From: Thermodesulfobacteriota bacterium
Lineage (GTDB): Bacteria; Desulfobacterota; UBA8473
Direction: 5' to 3'
DNA: 64,000 nt
Assembly (NCBI GenBank): GCA_040757775.1
Contig: JBFLWQ010000012.1
Coordinates: forward strand, 25,635-89,634
Position 1 is the first letter of the stretch. Every line of letters begins with the position of its first letter. Both the position numbers and the translations under genes were made by a program. Below the pieces are notes generated by a model. It had not been told where the DNA came from. It worked only from the letters and a program-made list of their open reading frames with translations, and searched no databases. Of the stretch, positions 1 through 9,601 are shown in pieces.

Positions 1-1
1 T

Positions 2-139
2 AACTCCACGATCAAGGAATGGGATCCGTGGGATGCCTTTGTTGTGGTCTTTGTTCTCTTTGTGGCTATTGTTACATCCATGATGCCGGGTCTCCATGCT
101 TCGAGAACCTCACCAGGTGAATATCCTTACGATGACTGA
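2..139 (+). CDS. C-terminal fragment of a membrane protein
   Basis: An open frame enters from the left edge and stops at 137-139. It encodes a charged stretch followed by one strongly hydrophobic helix (about residues 12-27, rich in V, F, A) and a short hydrophilic tail ending in YPYDD. This is the layout of the last transmembrane segment of an integral membrane protein. Its stop overlaps the likely ATG of the next gene at 132, so the two are translationally linked. Too little is present to name the family; a transporter is the simplest guess. Confidence 0.55.
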   Translation, partial: NSTIKEWDPWDAFVVVFVLFVAIVTSMMPGLHASRTSPGEYPYDD

Positions 140-785
140 AGAGGTATATGCCCTTAGGGCCAGGATCAGAGAACTTTATCCCAAACGTGTCAGGGGTGAT
201 CTCACCGAGAAGGCATTTCAGCACGAGCTAACCGGGCGCACGCTGGACCTTTACCGTGCACTCATCAGGATGAGGATGGAGAAGGGGGAGACCATCTTGA
301 GGGAGCATCATGTTGTTCGTTCCCATTTTCGGCTGACCCAGTCGGTACTCAGAGAACCTGACCAGGAGGCTATCAGTATGTTCGCGACGGATCGCCGTCT
401 TTTCTACGTCAAAGACGTGCTGCTGTCTGGCCGACCACCTGGCACCGATGAGGAGGATAATCTTTTAATTGAAGAAGTCTCCTTTGACCGTATCGAGTCT
501 TTACATGTTCGACGTCAGGTGAGGATAGGGGAGATAGGCGTGGGAGGGGCAATGGTGGTTTTTGTTATCTTTCTCTATCCCTATCTTTCTGTAACCGGTC
601 CCTTTATGATGGGACTGGGTGTTTTGGGTATGTTGCATGGCATGTTGTTGCCCACGCGGTGGGTAGAGGTTAAGACCATTAATCCGGCTTCGGATCCGAT
701 CATGATATATGCCCTCCGCAAGAAAAGCTGCCGGGAATTAGTCAGATTACTATGGAAGAAAACGAGGCTCTATGGAAGGGATTAA
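132..785 (+). CDS. Membrane protein of unknown function with two central helices
   Basis: 217 residues from the ATG at 132, preceded by AGGTGA; an in-frame ATG at 96 lacks a ribosome site and would overlap the upstream gene more. The first ~110 residues are charged and helical. They lead into a beta-rich segment (around RRLFYVKDVLL) that could be a PH-like fold, then two hydrophobic helices at about residues 137-175 and a basic tail. I do not recognise the family. Its end overlaps the start of the receiver gene at 772 by 14 bases, suggesting coupled expression with a signalling protein. Function is open. Confidence 0.75.
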   Translation: MTEEVYALRARIRELYPKRVRGDLTEKAFQHELTGRTLDLYRALIRMRMEKGETILREHHVVRSHFRLTQSVLREPDQEAISMFATDRRLFYVKDVLLSGRPPGTDEEDNLLIEEVSFDRIESLHVRRQVRIGEIGVGGAMVVFVIFLYPYLSVTGPFMMGLGVLGMLHGMLLPTRWVEVKTINPASDPIMIYALRKKSCRELVRLLWKKTRLYGRD

Positions 786-1143
786 AGTCTTGCTTGTTGA
801 CGACGAGGTTGATTTCACGGCCAGTCTGCGCAGGGTCCTGAGCCGTCGGGGCTTCGATGTAGAAGTGGCAGCAGATGGTTTGTCTGCCCTGGCTCGGGTT
901 GTTCAGGGATACTTCGATGTGGTGGTGCTCGACGTCAAGATGCCAGGGATGAACGGTCTCCATGTCCTGTCAGAAATCAAACGCCTCTCACTGCCCACCC
1001 GGGTTATCCTCCTGACCGGTCACTCCTCTTTAACTGAAGAGGAAAATACCTTAAAGGGCGAAGCCTTTGCCTATCTTTTAAAGCCATACCCGATTCTGAA
1101 ACTGGTGGAAATGATAAAGGCAGCAGTGGCAAAGAACCTATAA
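772..1143 (+). CDS. Stand-alone response regulator receiver
   Basis: 123 residues forming one CheY-like receiver with no output domain. Visible are the acidic pair in VDDEVDF, the phospho-acceptor aspartate in VVVLDVKMPG, the conserved threonine in ILLTGHSS and the lysine in LLKPYP. The start overlaps the preceding gene. A hairpin and then a PEP-synthase-like gene follow on the same strand, an arrangement repeated at 39.5 kb with a second receiver and a second PEP-synthase-like gene. It probably relays phosphate to another protein rather than to DNA (inference). Confidence 0.93.
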   Translation: MEGIKVLLVDDEVDFTASLRRVLSRRGFDVEVAADGLSALARVVQGYFDVVVLDVKMPGMNGLHVLSEIKRLSLPTRVILLTGHSSLTEEENTLKGEAFAYLLKPYPILKLVEMIKAAVAKNL

Positions 1144-1157
1144 ATCAGGAGGCATAA

Positions 1158-1182
1158 GAGGGGCGGGGTTACCCCGCCCCTC
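1158..1182. repeat. GC-rich perfect hairpin (REP-like)
   Basis: Two 12-base arms (GAGGGGCGGGGT and its complement) separated by one base. The same style of arm (TAGGGG...CCCCTA) recurs at 12077, 14821, 33215 and 54181. A good AGGAGG sits at 1147-1152 with no start codon at the right distance. The element may therefore have inserted between a Shine-Dalgarno and its gene (inference). Confidence 0.7.
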
Positions 1183-1228
1183 GACCCCTCGAATTCTTGA
1201 AATCTTTTTGCGGCGAAGGCGATCTTAA

Positions 1229-3892
1229 ATGGAAGGTATAAAACCACCCAACAGTTCAGGAAGGGCGGTTGAATGGCTGTGCCGGATAGCTGCCATGCTG
1301 TGGCGCAGCATTCTTTTTTTCCTCGAAATAGTTGGTATTTGCAGGGAAGAAAGCATTGACCATGCCGCCCAGGTGGCAAGACTTAAGCTCTATCACGCCG
1401 AATTCCGTAAGCTTCTCTCCGCAAACAACAGTTTCCTCGAAACTATGGCTGATCTGGAACACAAATTCTTGAAAAGGGAATATATTGAGCGTTCTTTCAT
1501 AAAACGGAAGGTAATGCGTGCCATTGCGGATGTCCATGCCATGGTGGAGAGCCTGAATGTCATCTCTGATGCCCGCTATCCCGATTTGAGAAAGGTTCTG
1601 GGACAGAACACGGCTGCCCTGACGACTTTAGTTGAGGACTCAAGCCAGACGGTTCCTGCCGAACTCGTGCTCGAAATGTCTGCAATATTCAGAAATCACG
1701 CCGATCTGACGGGTGGTAAGATGGCAAATCTTGGTGAGATAAGGAATGTCCTGCAATTGCCTACACCGGACGGCTTTGTTGTTACTACCGAGGGCTTTCG
1801 GCTGGTTATTGAAGAAGGCGGTATACGTTCATGGGTGCAGGACAGGCACATGGAACTCCTCTCATCAGGGAATGTAGCAGGGATTAGCCGGGACATCAGA
1901 GAAATGATAGAAAAGGTAGAGGTTCCCATCGCTCTCAGGGAAGCTATGTTCGACCTTTATGGACGGCTTGCCCGGAGGATTGGGTCGAGTCCCTCGTTGG
2001 CAGTGCGTTCCAGTGCCCTGGGAGAGGACAGTGATTTTTCGTTTGCCGGTCAGTTTTTATCACTCCTCAACGTAGGTCGAGAGGGGCTGCTCAGCGCCTA
2101 TCTTAAAGTAGTGGCCAGCCTTTACTCTCCTGAAGCGATCCACTATCAGCTCCTCCACGGGATATTAGCTGATTCCGCAGAGATGGCTGTGGGGTGTATC
2201 GCTATAGTGGATGCCCTGGTAAGCGGAGTTGCCTTTTCAAAGGATCCCAACCAGCCTGATTCAGGGTATGTACTGATCCAGGCTATACGCGGGCTGGGGC
2301 TACCTCTGGTGGAGGGGAGAACCTCGCCGGAGAGTATCTTTGTTCCAAGGGAAGATAGGGGATACGTGATTACCCGGATTCCTTCCCAGCAGAAAAGCCG
2401 TTTCATCCCTTCCCCGGATGCCGGGCTGAAAGAGGAAACACTCAGACTGGAGGAGGTTGGACAGGATTGCCTTACCGATAGTGAAGCGCAGCAACTGGCA
2501 CAGTGGGCTCTTAAGCTGGAGACTCACTTCGGTGCCCCACAGGATATTGAGTGGGCGATGGATAAAAACCGGCAGATCATTCTTCTCCAGTCCAGGCCTT
2601 TACGTCTTTTCAAGCATATCGTTCACACCGATATGCCTGTAGACGGTTTCCCGGTACTGGTGAGAGGAGGAGAAGTGGCATGTCCCGGCGTGGGTAGCGG
2701 TCCGGCTGTCCACATAACTGAGGATGAAGGCATGGATACCTTCCCCGGTGGCGGGGTTCTGGTTGCCAGAAGGTCCTCGCCCAAGTTCATAAGGGTTATG
2801 TCGAAGGCACGGGCTATTGTTACTGACTTCGGGAGTACCACCGGCCATATGGCTTCCCTGGCAAGGGAATTTCGGGTACCAACCCTTCTGAATACCAGGG
2901 TAGCAACGCGTGAAATTCCTCCGGGCACGATGATTACCGTAGATGCAAACAACGGCTTTGTATATGAGGGTAAGCTTCCCATAAGGGAAGAGAAAGAGGC
3001 TGAGGAATGGGGTTTTTATTCAGGGGTACAAAAGTCCCCCTCACCAAGGTTTCAACTCCTCGAGAGAGTTATCGAGCTTGTTGCGCCTCTTTACCTTACA
3101 GATCCGCGTTCTCCTGAATTTACAGCAGATAAATGCCGGACCCTCCACGATCTTGCCCGTTATATCCACGAAAAGTCCTACAAGGAGATGTTCATGATGG
3201 GCAAGAGGGTCGGGGATCTCCGGGCATCCAGCTACTACCTGGATGTTTTTCTCCCTATTGATCTCTACCTTATAGATCTTGGCGGGGGTATTGAAGGAAT
3301 GCCCAGGGGACGAAGGGTGAAACCTTCCCAGATTGCCTCTGTACCCCTTGCTGCACTTCTCAGAGGGATGCTGCACGAAAAGATACCCCGCTTTGGACCG
3401 AGACCCATGGACTTTCGGGGGTTATTCTCAATAATGATGCGCCATGCTGTGAACAGCCCGGAGACGGAATCAACCTTCCGAGATCCCTGCTATGCCATCA
3501 TTTCTGATAATTATCTTAACTACACGGCAAGGGTCGGGTATCATTTCAGCGTGGTAGATACCTATTGCGGCAACACGCCGAATAAAAACTACATCAGCCT
3601 GACCTTCAGAGGCGGAGCGGCGGACTACACCCGCCGTAGTCGAAGGGCAAGAGCCATCGCCGGAATTCTCAGAGAGTATGATTTATCTGTCGAGGTAAGT
3701 CACGATCTGGTCAATGCTCGTCTGGGGAAGGCAACCAGGGAGGAGACCGTCAGCCACCTGGAGATGATAGGAAGTCTCTTTCAGTTCTTCAGGCAGATGG
3801 ATGTTGCCATGACTAATGAGGATTCTGTCCAGCTGCTGAAGGATGCCTTCCTTCGGGGTGATTATGACCTTGAAAAGCTCATGGGGTGCTAA
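1229..3892 (+). CDS. PEP-synthase-like phosphohistidine protein, copy 1
   Basis: 887 residues. After a helical N-terminus (to about 140) comes a PEP synthase/PPDK-type ATP-grasp domain. It has GGKMANLGE near 165, VRSSALGED and FAGQF near 255-270, and QDIEWA ... LQSRP near 435-455. The mobile phosphohistidine domain follows, with catalytic His540 in TTGHMASLAREF. The C-terminal PEP/pyruvate TIM barrel expected in PpsA or PPDK is missing. In its place is a ~280-residue domain with LIDLGGG, YHFSVVDTYCG and FRGGAADYTRR, shared with the copies at 36.8 and 40.1 kb. I infer a protein that phosphorylates its own histidine from ATP and passes phosphate to an unknown acceptor. The gene follows a receiver on the same strand and converges on hypE with a 4-base overlap. 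Confidence 0.85.
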   Translation: MEGIKPPNSSGRAVEWLCRIAAMLWRSILFFLEIVGICREESIDHAAQVARLKLYHAEFRKLLSANNSFLETMADLEHKFLKREYIERSFIKRKVMRAIADVHAMVESLNVISDARYPDLRKVLGQNTAALTTLVEDSSQTVPAELVLEMSAIFRNHADLTGGKMANLGEIRNVLQLPTPDGFVVTTEGFRLVIEEGGIRSWVQDRHMELLSSGNVAGISRDIREMIEKVEVPIALREAMFDLYGRLARRIGSSPSLAVRSSALGEDSDFSFAGQFLSLLNVGREGLLSAYLKVVASLYSPEAIHYQLLHGILADSAEMAVGCIAIVDALVSGVAFSKDPNQPDSGYVLIQAIRGLGLPLVEGRTSPESIFVPREDRGYVITRIPSQQKSRFIPSPDAGLKEETLRLEEVGQDCLTDSEAQQLAQWALKLETHFGAPQDIEWAMDKNRQIILLQSRPLRLFKHIVHTDMPVDGFPVLVRGGEVACPGVGSGPAVHITEDEGMDTFPGGGVLVARRSSPKFIRVMSKARAIVTDFGSTTGHMASLAREFRVPTLLNTRVATREIPPGTMITVDANNGFVYEGKLPIREEKEAEEWGFYSGVQKSPSPRFQLLERVIELVAPLYLTDPRSPEFTADKCRTLHDLARYIHEKSYKEMFMMGKRVGDLRASSYYLDVFLPIDLYLIDLGGGIEGMPRGRRVKPSQIASVPLAALLRGMLHEKIPRFGPRPMDFRGLFSIMMRHAVNSPETESTFRDPCYAIISDNYLNYTARVGYHFSVVDTYCGNTPNKNYISLTFRGGAADYTRRSRRARAIAGILREYDLSVEVSHDLVNARLGKATREETVSHLEMIGSLFQFFRQMDVAMTNEDSVQLLKDAFLRGDYDLEKLMGC

Positions 3893-4887
3893 CATATCCT
3901 CGGCAGCTGTTCACCTGCCAGCATATCCAGGATTCTTGTACCACCAATCTTTGTCCTAAGGCAGACCCTGCCGTTTAACTCAGCCGCCACCTCACCAATA
4001 ATTTCGCTTTCCTTTCCCAGGGGATTACCTTTCATTATCTTAAGCACCTCACCGGTGCAATCCCGTTTCGCTACTACCACCATCTTCCCTTCATTTGCCA
4101 GGTACAAAGGGTCAAGTCCAATGAGTTCACACACCGCTGCCACTCCGTCAGATACCCCTATCTTATCCTCATAAACCACAATACCCAGACCTATACCTTC
4201 GGCGATTTCATTCAGGGTAGTTGCCAGTCCACCCCTGGTAGGGTCTCTCATAAACTTCACCCCATCTACCTCAAGGATATCAGATGCAAGCTGGTTTAAA
4301 GGGGCAAGATCACTTGTAACCCGGGAGCGAAAAGGAAACTCCTCCCTGGCTAAAAGCACCGAAACTTCGTGTTCCCCAACACTTCCCGAAAGTATGATTC
4401 TGTCTCCAGTTTCAATTCCTTTCACGGAGAGGTCTTTTTTTACTATCCCGACACCGGAGGTATTTATGTAAATCCTGTCTGCTCCTCCTTTTTCAACTAC
4501 CTTGGTGTCTCCGGTAACTAAAAGCACCCCGGCAATCTGTGCTGCCTGAGTCATAGAGAGGGCTATCTCTTCGAGTACCCTTTGATCCAATCCCTCCTCT
4601 ATTATAAAACCGCAGGAGATATACAGCGGTTCTGCCCCCATGACTGCCAGGTCATTCACTGTCCCAAAGACCGAGAGTTTACCAATATCTCCTCCTGGAA
4701 AGAATATAGGTTTCACCACATAGGAATCCGTAGTGAAGGCAAGCCTTGTTCCCCCTATCTCAACTATTGCCCCATCATCCTTTTCTGAAAGGAAAGGGTT
4801 ATCGAAGTTCTTAAGGAAAACCTTATCAATAAGGCTGTGAGATAGACTTCCCCCACTGCCATGAGCCAGGAGTATCTTTTTATCCAT
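3889..4887 (-). CDS. hypE: Hydrogenase maturation protein HypE
   Basis: 332 residues. HypE dehydrates the carbamoyl group placed on its C-terminal cysteine by HypF to a thiocyanate, which becomes the cyanide ligand of the [NiFe] site. Seen directly: the N-terminal AHGSGG motif of the PurM-like family, SEKDDGA, the TRGGLATTLNE segment and the diagnostic terminal PRIC with the modifiable cysteine last. ATG 4887 was chosen because it overlaps the hypD stop by 8 bases; an ATG at 4905 is also in frame. It is the last gene of the hyp run and overlaps the oppositely oriented PEP-synthase-like gene at its end. Confidence 0.97.
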   Translation of the reverse strand: MDKKILLAHGSGGSLSHSLIDKVFLKNFDNPFLSEKDDGAIVEIGGTRLAFTTDSYVVKPIFFPGGDIGKLSVFGTVNDLAVMGAEPLYISCGFIIEEGLDQRVLEEIALSMTQAAQIAGVLLVTGDTKVVEKGGADRIYINTSGVGIVKKDLSVKGIETGDRIILSGSVGEHEVSVLLAREEFPFRSRVTSDLAPLNQLASDILEVDGVKFMRDPTRGGLATTLNEIAEGIGLGIVVYEDKIGVSDGVAAVCELIGLDPLYLANEGKMVVVAKRDCTGEVLKIMKGNPLGKESEIIGEVAAELNGRVCLRTKIGGTRILDMLAGEQLPRIC

Positions 4888-5962
4888 ATTTGTAATAGGC
4901 GGCACAACTTCCCTCGCTGCTTACCATGCAGGGGCCCAAAGGAGAATAGGGGGTACAATTTCCGCCAAAATGGGGACACTGATTCGGAACCTTTCTCCCC
5001 TTCAGTATCTCCCCGCAGATGCAACCTTCGTTTTCAACCGAAGGTCTTTCTTTCAAACGAAATACCTCTCCGGCGTCGAGTTCTTTATACTCCTCCCCCA
5101 TAGCATAGCCACTATTGGCTATTGTTCCGAGCCCCCTCCATTCACTGTCTTTTTCGATAAACACCTTATTTAACAGAGCCATTGCTCCCGGGTTTCCATC
5201 ATTCTTTACTACCCTTCTGTACTGAATCTCTACAGCAGCCCTTCTTTCCTTAAGCTGGTACAGAATCATACAGATACCCTGAAGGATGTCAAGGGGTTCA
5301 AATCCGCAGATGACCGAAGGTATGCCATATCCCTCAGCAAGGAAAAGATATGTATTCACACCGATAATGGTGCTCACGTGACCTGGCAGGATAAAGCCAT
5401 CTACCTTTAATTCACTGTCTTCTGCCAGTAATCTCAGTGCCGGTGGGATCCGTTTATGGGCAGACAGAAAGTATAGATTCGAAATCCCCATTTTCTTAGC
5501 CTCTATAGCTGTCACTGCTACAGAGGGGGATGTAGTCTCAAAACCAACAGCCAGAAATACCACCTTTTTATCAGGGTTATTCCTGGCTATATTCAAGGCA
5601 TCAAGGGGTGAATAAACTACCGCTATTTTTTTGCCTGCTGCCCTTTTCGTTTCCAGACTTGAAATTGAACCAGGAACCCGCATCATGTCGCCAAAGGTAG
5701 CAATTATCAAGTCTTCTGTCTCTGACAGGGCAATTGCATGGTCCAGGTAGGCGGCAGGGGTAACACACACCGGGCACCCCGGACCTGAAAGCAGCCTTAT
5801 TGACTGAGGAAGGAGGGACCTGATCCCTGAGCGGAAGATGGACATAGTATGGGTTCCACAGACCTCCATAATGGTTACTTCAGAATCTCCCATGATGGAT
5901 TCCATTTTTTTTATAAGGCACAGGCAGAGATTCCGATCCCTGAATTCATCAATATACTTCAT
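4880..5962 (-). CDS. hypD: Hydrogenase maturation protein HypD
   Basis: 360 residues. HypD is the iron-sulfur scaffold that, with HypC, carries the Fe(CN)2CO group. Visible are the CGTHTM motif (Cys35, His38), GPGCPVCVTP (Cys63, Cys66), the GFETT and GHVSTIIG stretches, and the C-terminal cysteine set (CICG, CPHFGGNC, GPC, GSC) for the [4Fe-4S] cluster. Length is typical. It lies between hypC (44-base gap) and hypE (short overlap). Confidence 0.98.
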   Translation of the reverse strand: MKYIDEFRDRNLCLCLIKKMESIMGDSEVTIMEVCGTHTMSIFRSGIRSLLPQSIRLLSGPGCPVCVTPAAYLDHAIALSETEDLIIATFGDMMRVPGSISSLETKRAAGKKIAVVYSPLDALNIARNNPDKKVVFLAVGFETTSPSVAVTAIEAKKMGISNLYFLSAHKRIPPALRLLAEDSELKVDGFILPGHVSTIIGVNTYLFLAEGYGIPSVICGFEPLDILQGICMILYQLKERRAAVEIQYRRVVKNDGNPGAMALLNKVFIEKDSEWRGLGTIANSGYAMGEEYKELDAGEVFRLKERPSVENEGCICGEILKGRKVPNQCPHFGGNCTPYSPLGPCMVSSEGSCAAYYKYG

Positions 5963-6006
5963 CCAAAAACATCTCCTGTATGCATTCAGCTACCAGTCAT
6001 CAGTCT

Positions 6007-6219
6007 TTAGCTTATCATCTCCTTTATCATGGAAAGGGTTTCGACTGCTTCCTTTTCGTCAACCCTGGCAATGGCAAAACCAGCATGTACCAGGACATAA
6101 TCCCCTGTGGATACATCGTCTACGAGAGCGAGGCTTACCTCAACCTTTGCCTCACCGATAGATACTGTACCCATTTCTCCCCGGACTTCCTCAATTCGGG
6201 CAGGGACACCTAGACACAT
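6007..6219 (-). CDS. hypC: Hydrogenase maturation chaperone HypC
   Basis: 70 residues beginning MCLGVPARI, with the essential Cys2 exposed once Met1 is removed. HypC binds the large subunit precursor and HypD and carries the iron-cyanide group. The ATG shares its A with the hypF stop TGA. A GTG one codon upstream would bury the cysteine at position 3 and is rejected. The rest is the small beta-barrel of the HypC/HupF family. Confidence 0.97.
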   Translation of the reverse strand: MCLGVPARIEEVRGEMGTVSIGEAKVEVSLALVDDVSTGDYVLVHAGFAIARVDEKEAVETLSMIKEMIS

Positions 6220-8528
6220 CACTTCTCCAGTTTTTTGAGGGCTACCATTGCCTGTCCCAGAGATATCCCCCCATCGTTGGGTGGAACATCGTGGTGGGTG
6301 AGGACAAGAAACCCATTTTTCTTTAATCTGTCAACGGATAAATTCAGCAATCTCACATTCTGAAAAACACCGCCGCTCAATGCTACCATATTTAAGGCTG
6401 TCTTTTCCCTTATCCGTCTGCATACCTCAATGATGATAGTTGAGATGGTATTGTGAAACCGTGCTGATACTATACCTTTCTCTGTCCTGGACATAAGGTC
6501 ATCTATTATGCCCCTTATTACACCTTGAGCCCTGATCGTTAAGGGCAAAGTGTCGAGAAGCTCAAAGGTGTACTCCCCTTCTTCGCCATGAGATGCTAAC
6601 ATCTCCAGCTCTACTGCCGCCTGACCCTCGTAGTTTATCTTTTCCTTTACGCCCAGTATGGCAGATACTGCATCAAACAGCCTACCCATACCTGAGGTCA
6701 GAGGAGAATTGATTCCTCTTTCTATCATCTGCTTAAAGATATGAAGCCTTTCAATATCCCATCTTAAGTTAAGGATATTAATCACCCTGAACGCGTCATC
6801 AACGAAGCTCTCCAGGAGGTAGGCGAATCCCATCCGGTAAGGCTCTTTGATCGCCTTCTCCCCGCCGGCCATAGGTACATATTCCAGGTGCGCCATCCTC
6901 TCAAAGGAGCTAAAATCCCCTACAAGAAACTCACCGCCCCATATCTTGCCATCCTCTCCATACCCTGAACCATCAAATATTACCCCTATAACCCTATCCG
7001 TTACACCATTTTCCCCAAGACAGGATGCCAGGTGGGCATGGTGGTGCTGGATCCCTATCTTTTCTCCTCCCTGAGCCAGGGCGTATCTTGTTGAGAGATA
7101 ATCGGGATGTAAGTCATAGCAGGTTACTTTTGGTCTCACGTGAAAAAGCCTTTTGAAATCTTCTATCCCTCCCTCAAAGGAACGGAGGGTCTCCAGGTTA
7201 TCCAGATCCCCTATATGATGGCTTAAAAAGGCATGATTTCCTCTGGTAAGACAAAAGGTATTCTTTAATTGTCCCCCACATGCCAGAACCTCACCTCCAG
7301 AAAGGGGCAGTGTTATCGAGAGGGGAACATAACCCCTTGATCTCCGTATCATCATTGCGGCGCCGTCGAATATACGAGCTACAGTGTCATCTGTCCTCTG
7401 GTAGATTTCTCTATTGTGGAGCAGGAAGTAGTCGGCAATCCTGCCCAATCTCAGTATCGCCTCGGAATCGTGGTAGGCGATGGGTTCATCTGATATATTA
7501 CCGCTTGTCATCACCAGAGGTCTCTTTACCTCTTTTAAAATCAGGTAGTGAAGGGGAGAATAGGGAAGCATAACCCCAAGGTATCTGTTCCCTGGTGCTA
7601 CCTCCTCTGAAATAAGATTGGAATCCCCCCTCTTCTTTAAAAGGACTATTGGCCTCTTAGGATCAAGGAGTAGGGACTCTTCCTCCCTTTCCAGATAACA
7701 AAAGGTTTTTATCTCTTCAATCCCTTCTACCATCAGAGCAAAGGGTTTATCCTCACGATATTTTCTGCCCCGAAGCCTTGTCACCGCTTCCCTGTTGGTG
7801 GCATCACAGGCAAGATGGTATCCCCCAATCCCTTTTATGGCAACAATAAAACCATGAAGGATGAGGTGGGCTACCTCATTGACAATGTCCTGACAATACA
7901 CCCTTTTCCCGTTACAGTCGAAAAGGGATATCTCAGGCCCACATTTTGGACAGGCATTTGGTTGAGCATGGAATCTCCGGTTCAAAGGGTCTTCGTATTC
8001 ACTTTTACAGGGTAAACACATGATAAATTCCGACATGGTGGTCTTATCCCTGTCATAGGGGACATCCTTGATGATAGTAAACCTGGGACCACAGTTGGTA
8101 CAGTTGACGAAGGGGTAAAGGTATCTCCTGTCCGCAGGGTCGAACAGTTCATCGAGACAATCCTCGCAGACAGAGATATCCGGGGAGACAGGAACAAACT
8201 GCCCCTCTTCCCTGAGGCTCTCCCTTATCTCAAACCTGTTGTATCCCTGGAGGCTAAGATTGCCTTGAATTTCTATATTTTCTATGTGGGACAATACAGG
8301 AGGATTAGAGTTAATCTCATTAACGAATCCTTCGAGATTACGGCTGCTGCCCTCCACTTCTATCTCCACCCCGGCAGAAGAATTGCACACCCATCCTGTA
8401 AGGTTGTATTTATTTGCCAGGTTGTAAACGAAAGGACGAAACCCAACCCCCTGGACTATCCCCTTTATTTTAATGGAAAGCCGAATTTTATCTCCATATC
8501 TTTCTGCCTTGATTGCTTCCGGAGCCAA
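6219..8528 (-). CDS. hypF: Carbamoyltransferase HypF
   Basis: 769 residues, typical length. HypF turns carbamoyl phosphate and ATP into a carbamoyl group for HypE. Domains in order: acylphosphatase (IVQGVGFRPFVY, from about residue 22), a double zinc finger (CEDCLDEL, CTNCGPR, CLPCKSEY, CPKCGP), a YrdC-like domain (KGIGGYHLACDA) and a C-terminal Kae1/carbamoyltransferase domain (HHHAHLASCLGE, FDGSGYG, SGGVFQN). The start is a TTG preceded by AGAGAGG; no better ATG exists before the acylphosphatase motif. Confidence 0.97.
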   Translation of the reverse strand: MAPEAIKAERYGDKIRLSIKIKGIVQGVGFRPFVYNLANKYNLTGWVCNSSAGVEIEVEGSSRNLEGFVNEINSNPPVLSHIENIEIQGNLSLQGYNRFEIRESLREEGQFVPVSPDISVCEDCLDELFDPADRRYLYPFVNCTNCGPRFTIIKDVPYDRDKTTMSEFIMCLPCKSEYEDPLNRRFHAQPNACPKCGPEISLFDCNGKRVYCQDIVNEVAHLILHGFIVAIKGIGGYHLACDATNREAVTRLRGRKYREDKPFALMVEGIEEIKTFCYLEREEESLLLDPKRPIVLLKKRGDSNLISEEVAPGNRYLGVMLPYSPLHYLILKEVKRPLVMTSGNISDEPIAYHDSEAILRLGRIADYFLLHNREIYQRTDDTVARIFDGAAMMIRRSRGYVPLSITLPLSGGEVLACGGQLKNTFCLTRGNHAFLSHHIGDLDNLETLRSFEGGIEDFKRLFHVRPKVTCYDLHPDYLSTRYALAQGGEKIGIQHHHAHLASCLGENGVTDRVIGVIFDGSGYGEDGKIWGGEFLVGDFSSFERMAHLEYVPMAGGEKAIKEPYRMGFAYLLESFVDDAFRVINILNLRWDIERLHIFKQMIERGINSPLTSGMGRLFDAVSAILGVKEKINYEGQAAVELEMLASHGEEGEYTFELLDTLPLTIRAQGVIRGIIDDLMSRTEKGIVSARFHNTISTIIIEVCRRIREKTALNMVALSGGVFQNVRLLNLSVDRLKKNGFLVLTHHDVPPNDGGISLGQAMVALKKLEK

Positions 8529-8556
8529 CGTACCTCTCTACTTTCTCAAATATCAG

Positions 8557-9207
8557 CTATCTTCCCTCAACCTCTTTAACCAACCATTCATACCAGCCGT
8601 CTAACCCACTCTCGGTTTTGCAAGAGACCTCAAAGATACGCAAGTTAGGATTGACCTTCAGGGAATTCTCTCTCAGTCTTATGATATCACAATCACAGTA
8701 AGGTAAGAGGTCGATCTTATTTATAATTAATACCTGAGACTCGTGAAACATAAGGGGGTATTTCAGGGGTTTGTCTTCTCCCTCTGCGATACTCAGTATC
8801 ATTACCTTCATATCTTCGCCCAGTCTGAATTCTGCAGGGCAGACCAGATTTCCTACATTCTCGATAAAGAGGATGTCAATATTTGCCAGATCAAGCTTCC
8901 CTATACCTTGATTTACCATGGTGGCATTGAGGTGGCATGCACCACCTGTATTTATCTGAACAACCTCGACCCCCTTCTTATGGATCCTTTCAGCATCCAG
9001 TTCTGTCTGAATATCCCCCTCGATAACCCCGATCCTGACCCTGTCTTTTAAAGCAGAAATGCTTTTTTCAAGCAGTGTTGTCTTACCAGCCCCCGGAGAG
9101 CTCATCAGATTCATTACAAGCGTCCCTTTTTCCTTGAACAGTCTCCTGTTTCCCTCGGCAATCATATCATTGGCTTCTAGTATATCCTTTACAATCCCTA
9201 TCTTCAT
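8557..9207 (-). CDS. hypB: Hydrogenase nickel-insertion GTPase HypB
   Basis: 216 residues. A SIMIBI GTPase that with HypA delivers nickel to the large subunit. P-loop SSPGAGKTTLL near residue 37, a metal-site segment GGACHLNATMV near 90, and the base-recognition motif INKIDLLPY near 165 are visible. There is no N-terminal histidine-rich nickel store, so this is the short form. It lies directly downstream of hypA with a 34-base gap. Confidence 0.97.
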   Translation of the reverse strand: MKIGIVKDILEANDMIAEGNRRLFKEKGTLVMNLMSSPGAGKTTLLEKSISALKDRVRIGVIEGDIQTELDAERIHKKGVEVVQINTGGACHLNATMVNQGIGKLDLANIDILFIENVGNLVCPAEFRLGEDMKVMILSIAEGEDKPLKYPLMFHESQVLIINKIDLLPYCDCDIIRLRENSLKVNPNLRIFEVSCKTESGLDGWYEWLVKEVEGR

Positions 9208-9241
9208 CTAATAAGTCCGTCCTGAAAAATTTCGGGGTGAA

Positions 9242-9583
9242 CTAACAAGCCTCCAGTTCTACTACCTGCAATTCCCTTCCAGAGATTATCTCCAGTCTGT
9301 TTCCCGTACAACCGGGACAGATAAAATCCAGTTCATCGAGGATAAAATCCAGTTGACAGTCACTACACCTGTACCTTATGGGGACTGAATCGATCTCCAG
9401 TACGGCTCCTTCTGCTCTGGTATCTCTGGTCATGATCTCAAAACAGAATTTCAGGGATGCCGGTTCAATAGCCGCCAGTTTGCCTACCCTCATGCCTATT
9501 TTAGTGACCCTGGACAGGTTGTTTACTGAAAGCTGCTCGTTTACTATATCCATGATATTCTGGACAATGGATAGTTCATGCAT
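9242..9583 (-). CDS. hypA: Hydrogenase nickel metallochaperone HypA
   Basis: 113 residues starting MHELSIVQN; the Met-His start is the nickel site. The C-terminal zinc ribbon is CSDCQ ... CPGC. Length and motifs are standard. It is 18 bases downstream of the histidine kinase gene, so the accessory genes appear to be transcribed together with the sensor pair and the hydrogenase structural genes. Confidence 0.97.
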   Translation of the reverse strand: MHELSIVQNIMDIVNEQLSVNNLSRVTKIGMRVGKLAAIEPASLKFCFEIMTRDTRAEGAVLEIDSVPIRYRCSDCQLDFILDELDFICPGCTGNRLEIISGRELQVVELEAC

Positions 9584-9601
9584 GCTGTCACCCTTGGGAG
9601 T

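Noticed and set aside
1229..3892. Ordinary phosphoenolpyruvate synthase (ppsA)
   Set aside because: The PEP/pyruvate-binding TIM barrel with its catalytic cysteine motif is missing and replaced by a different domain.
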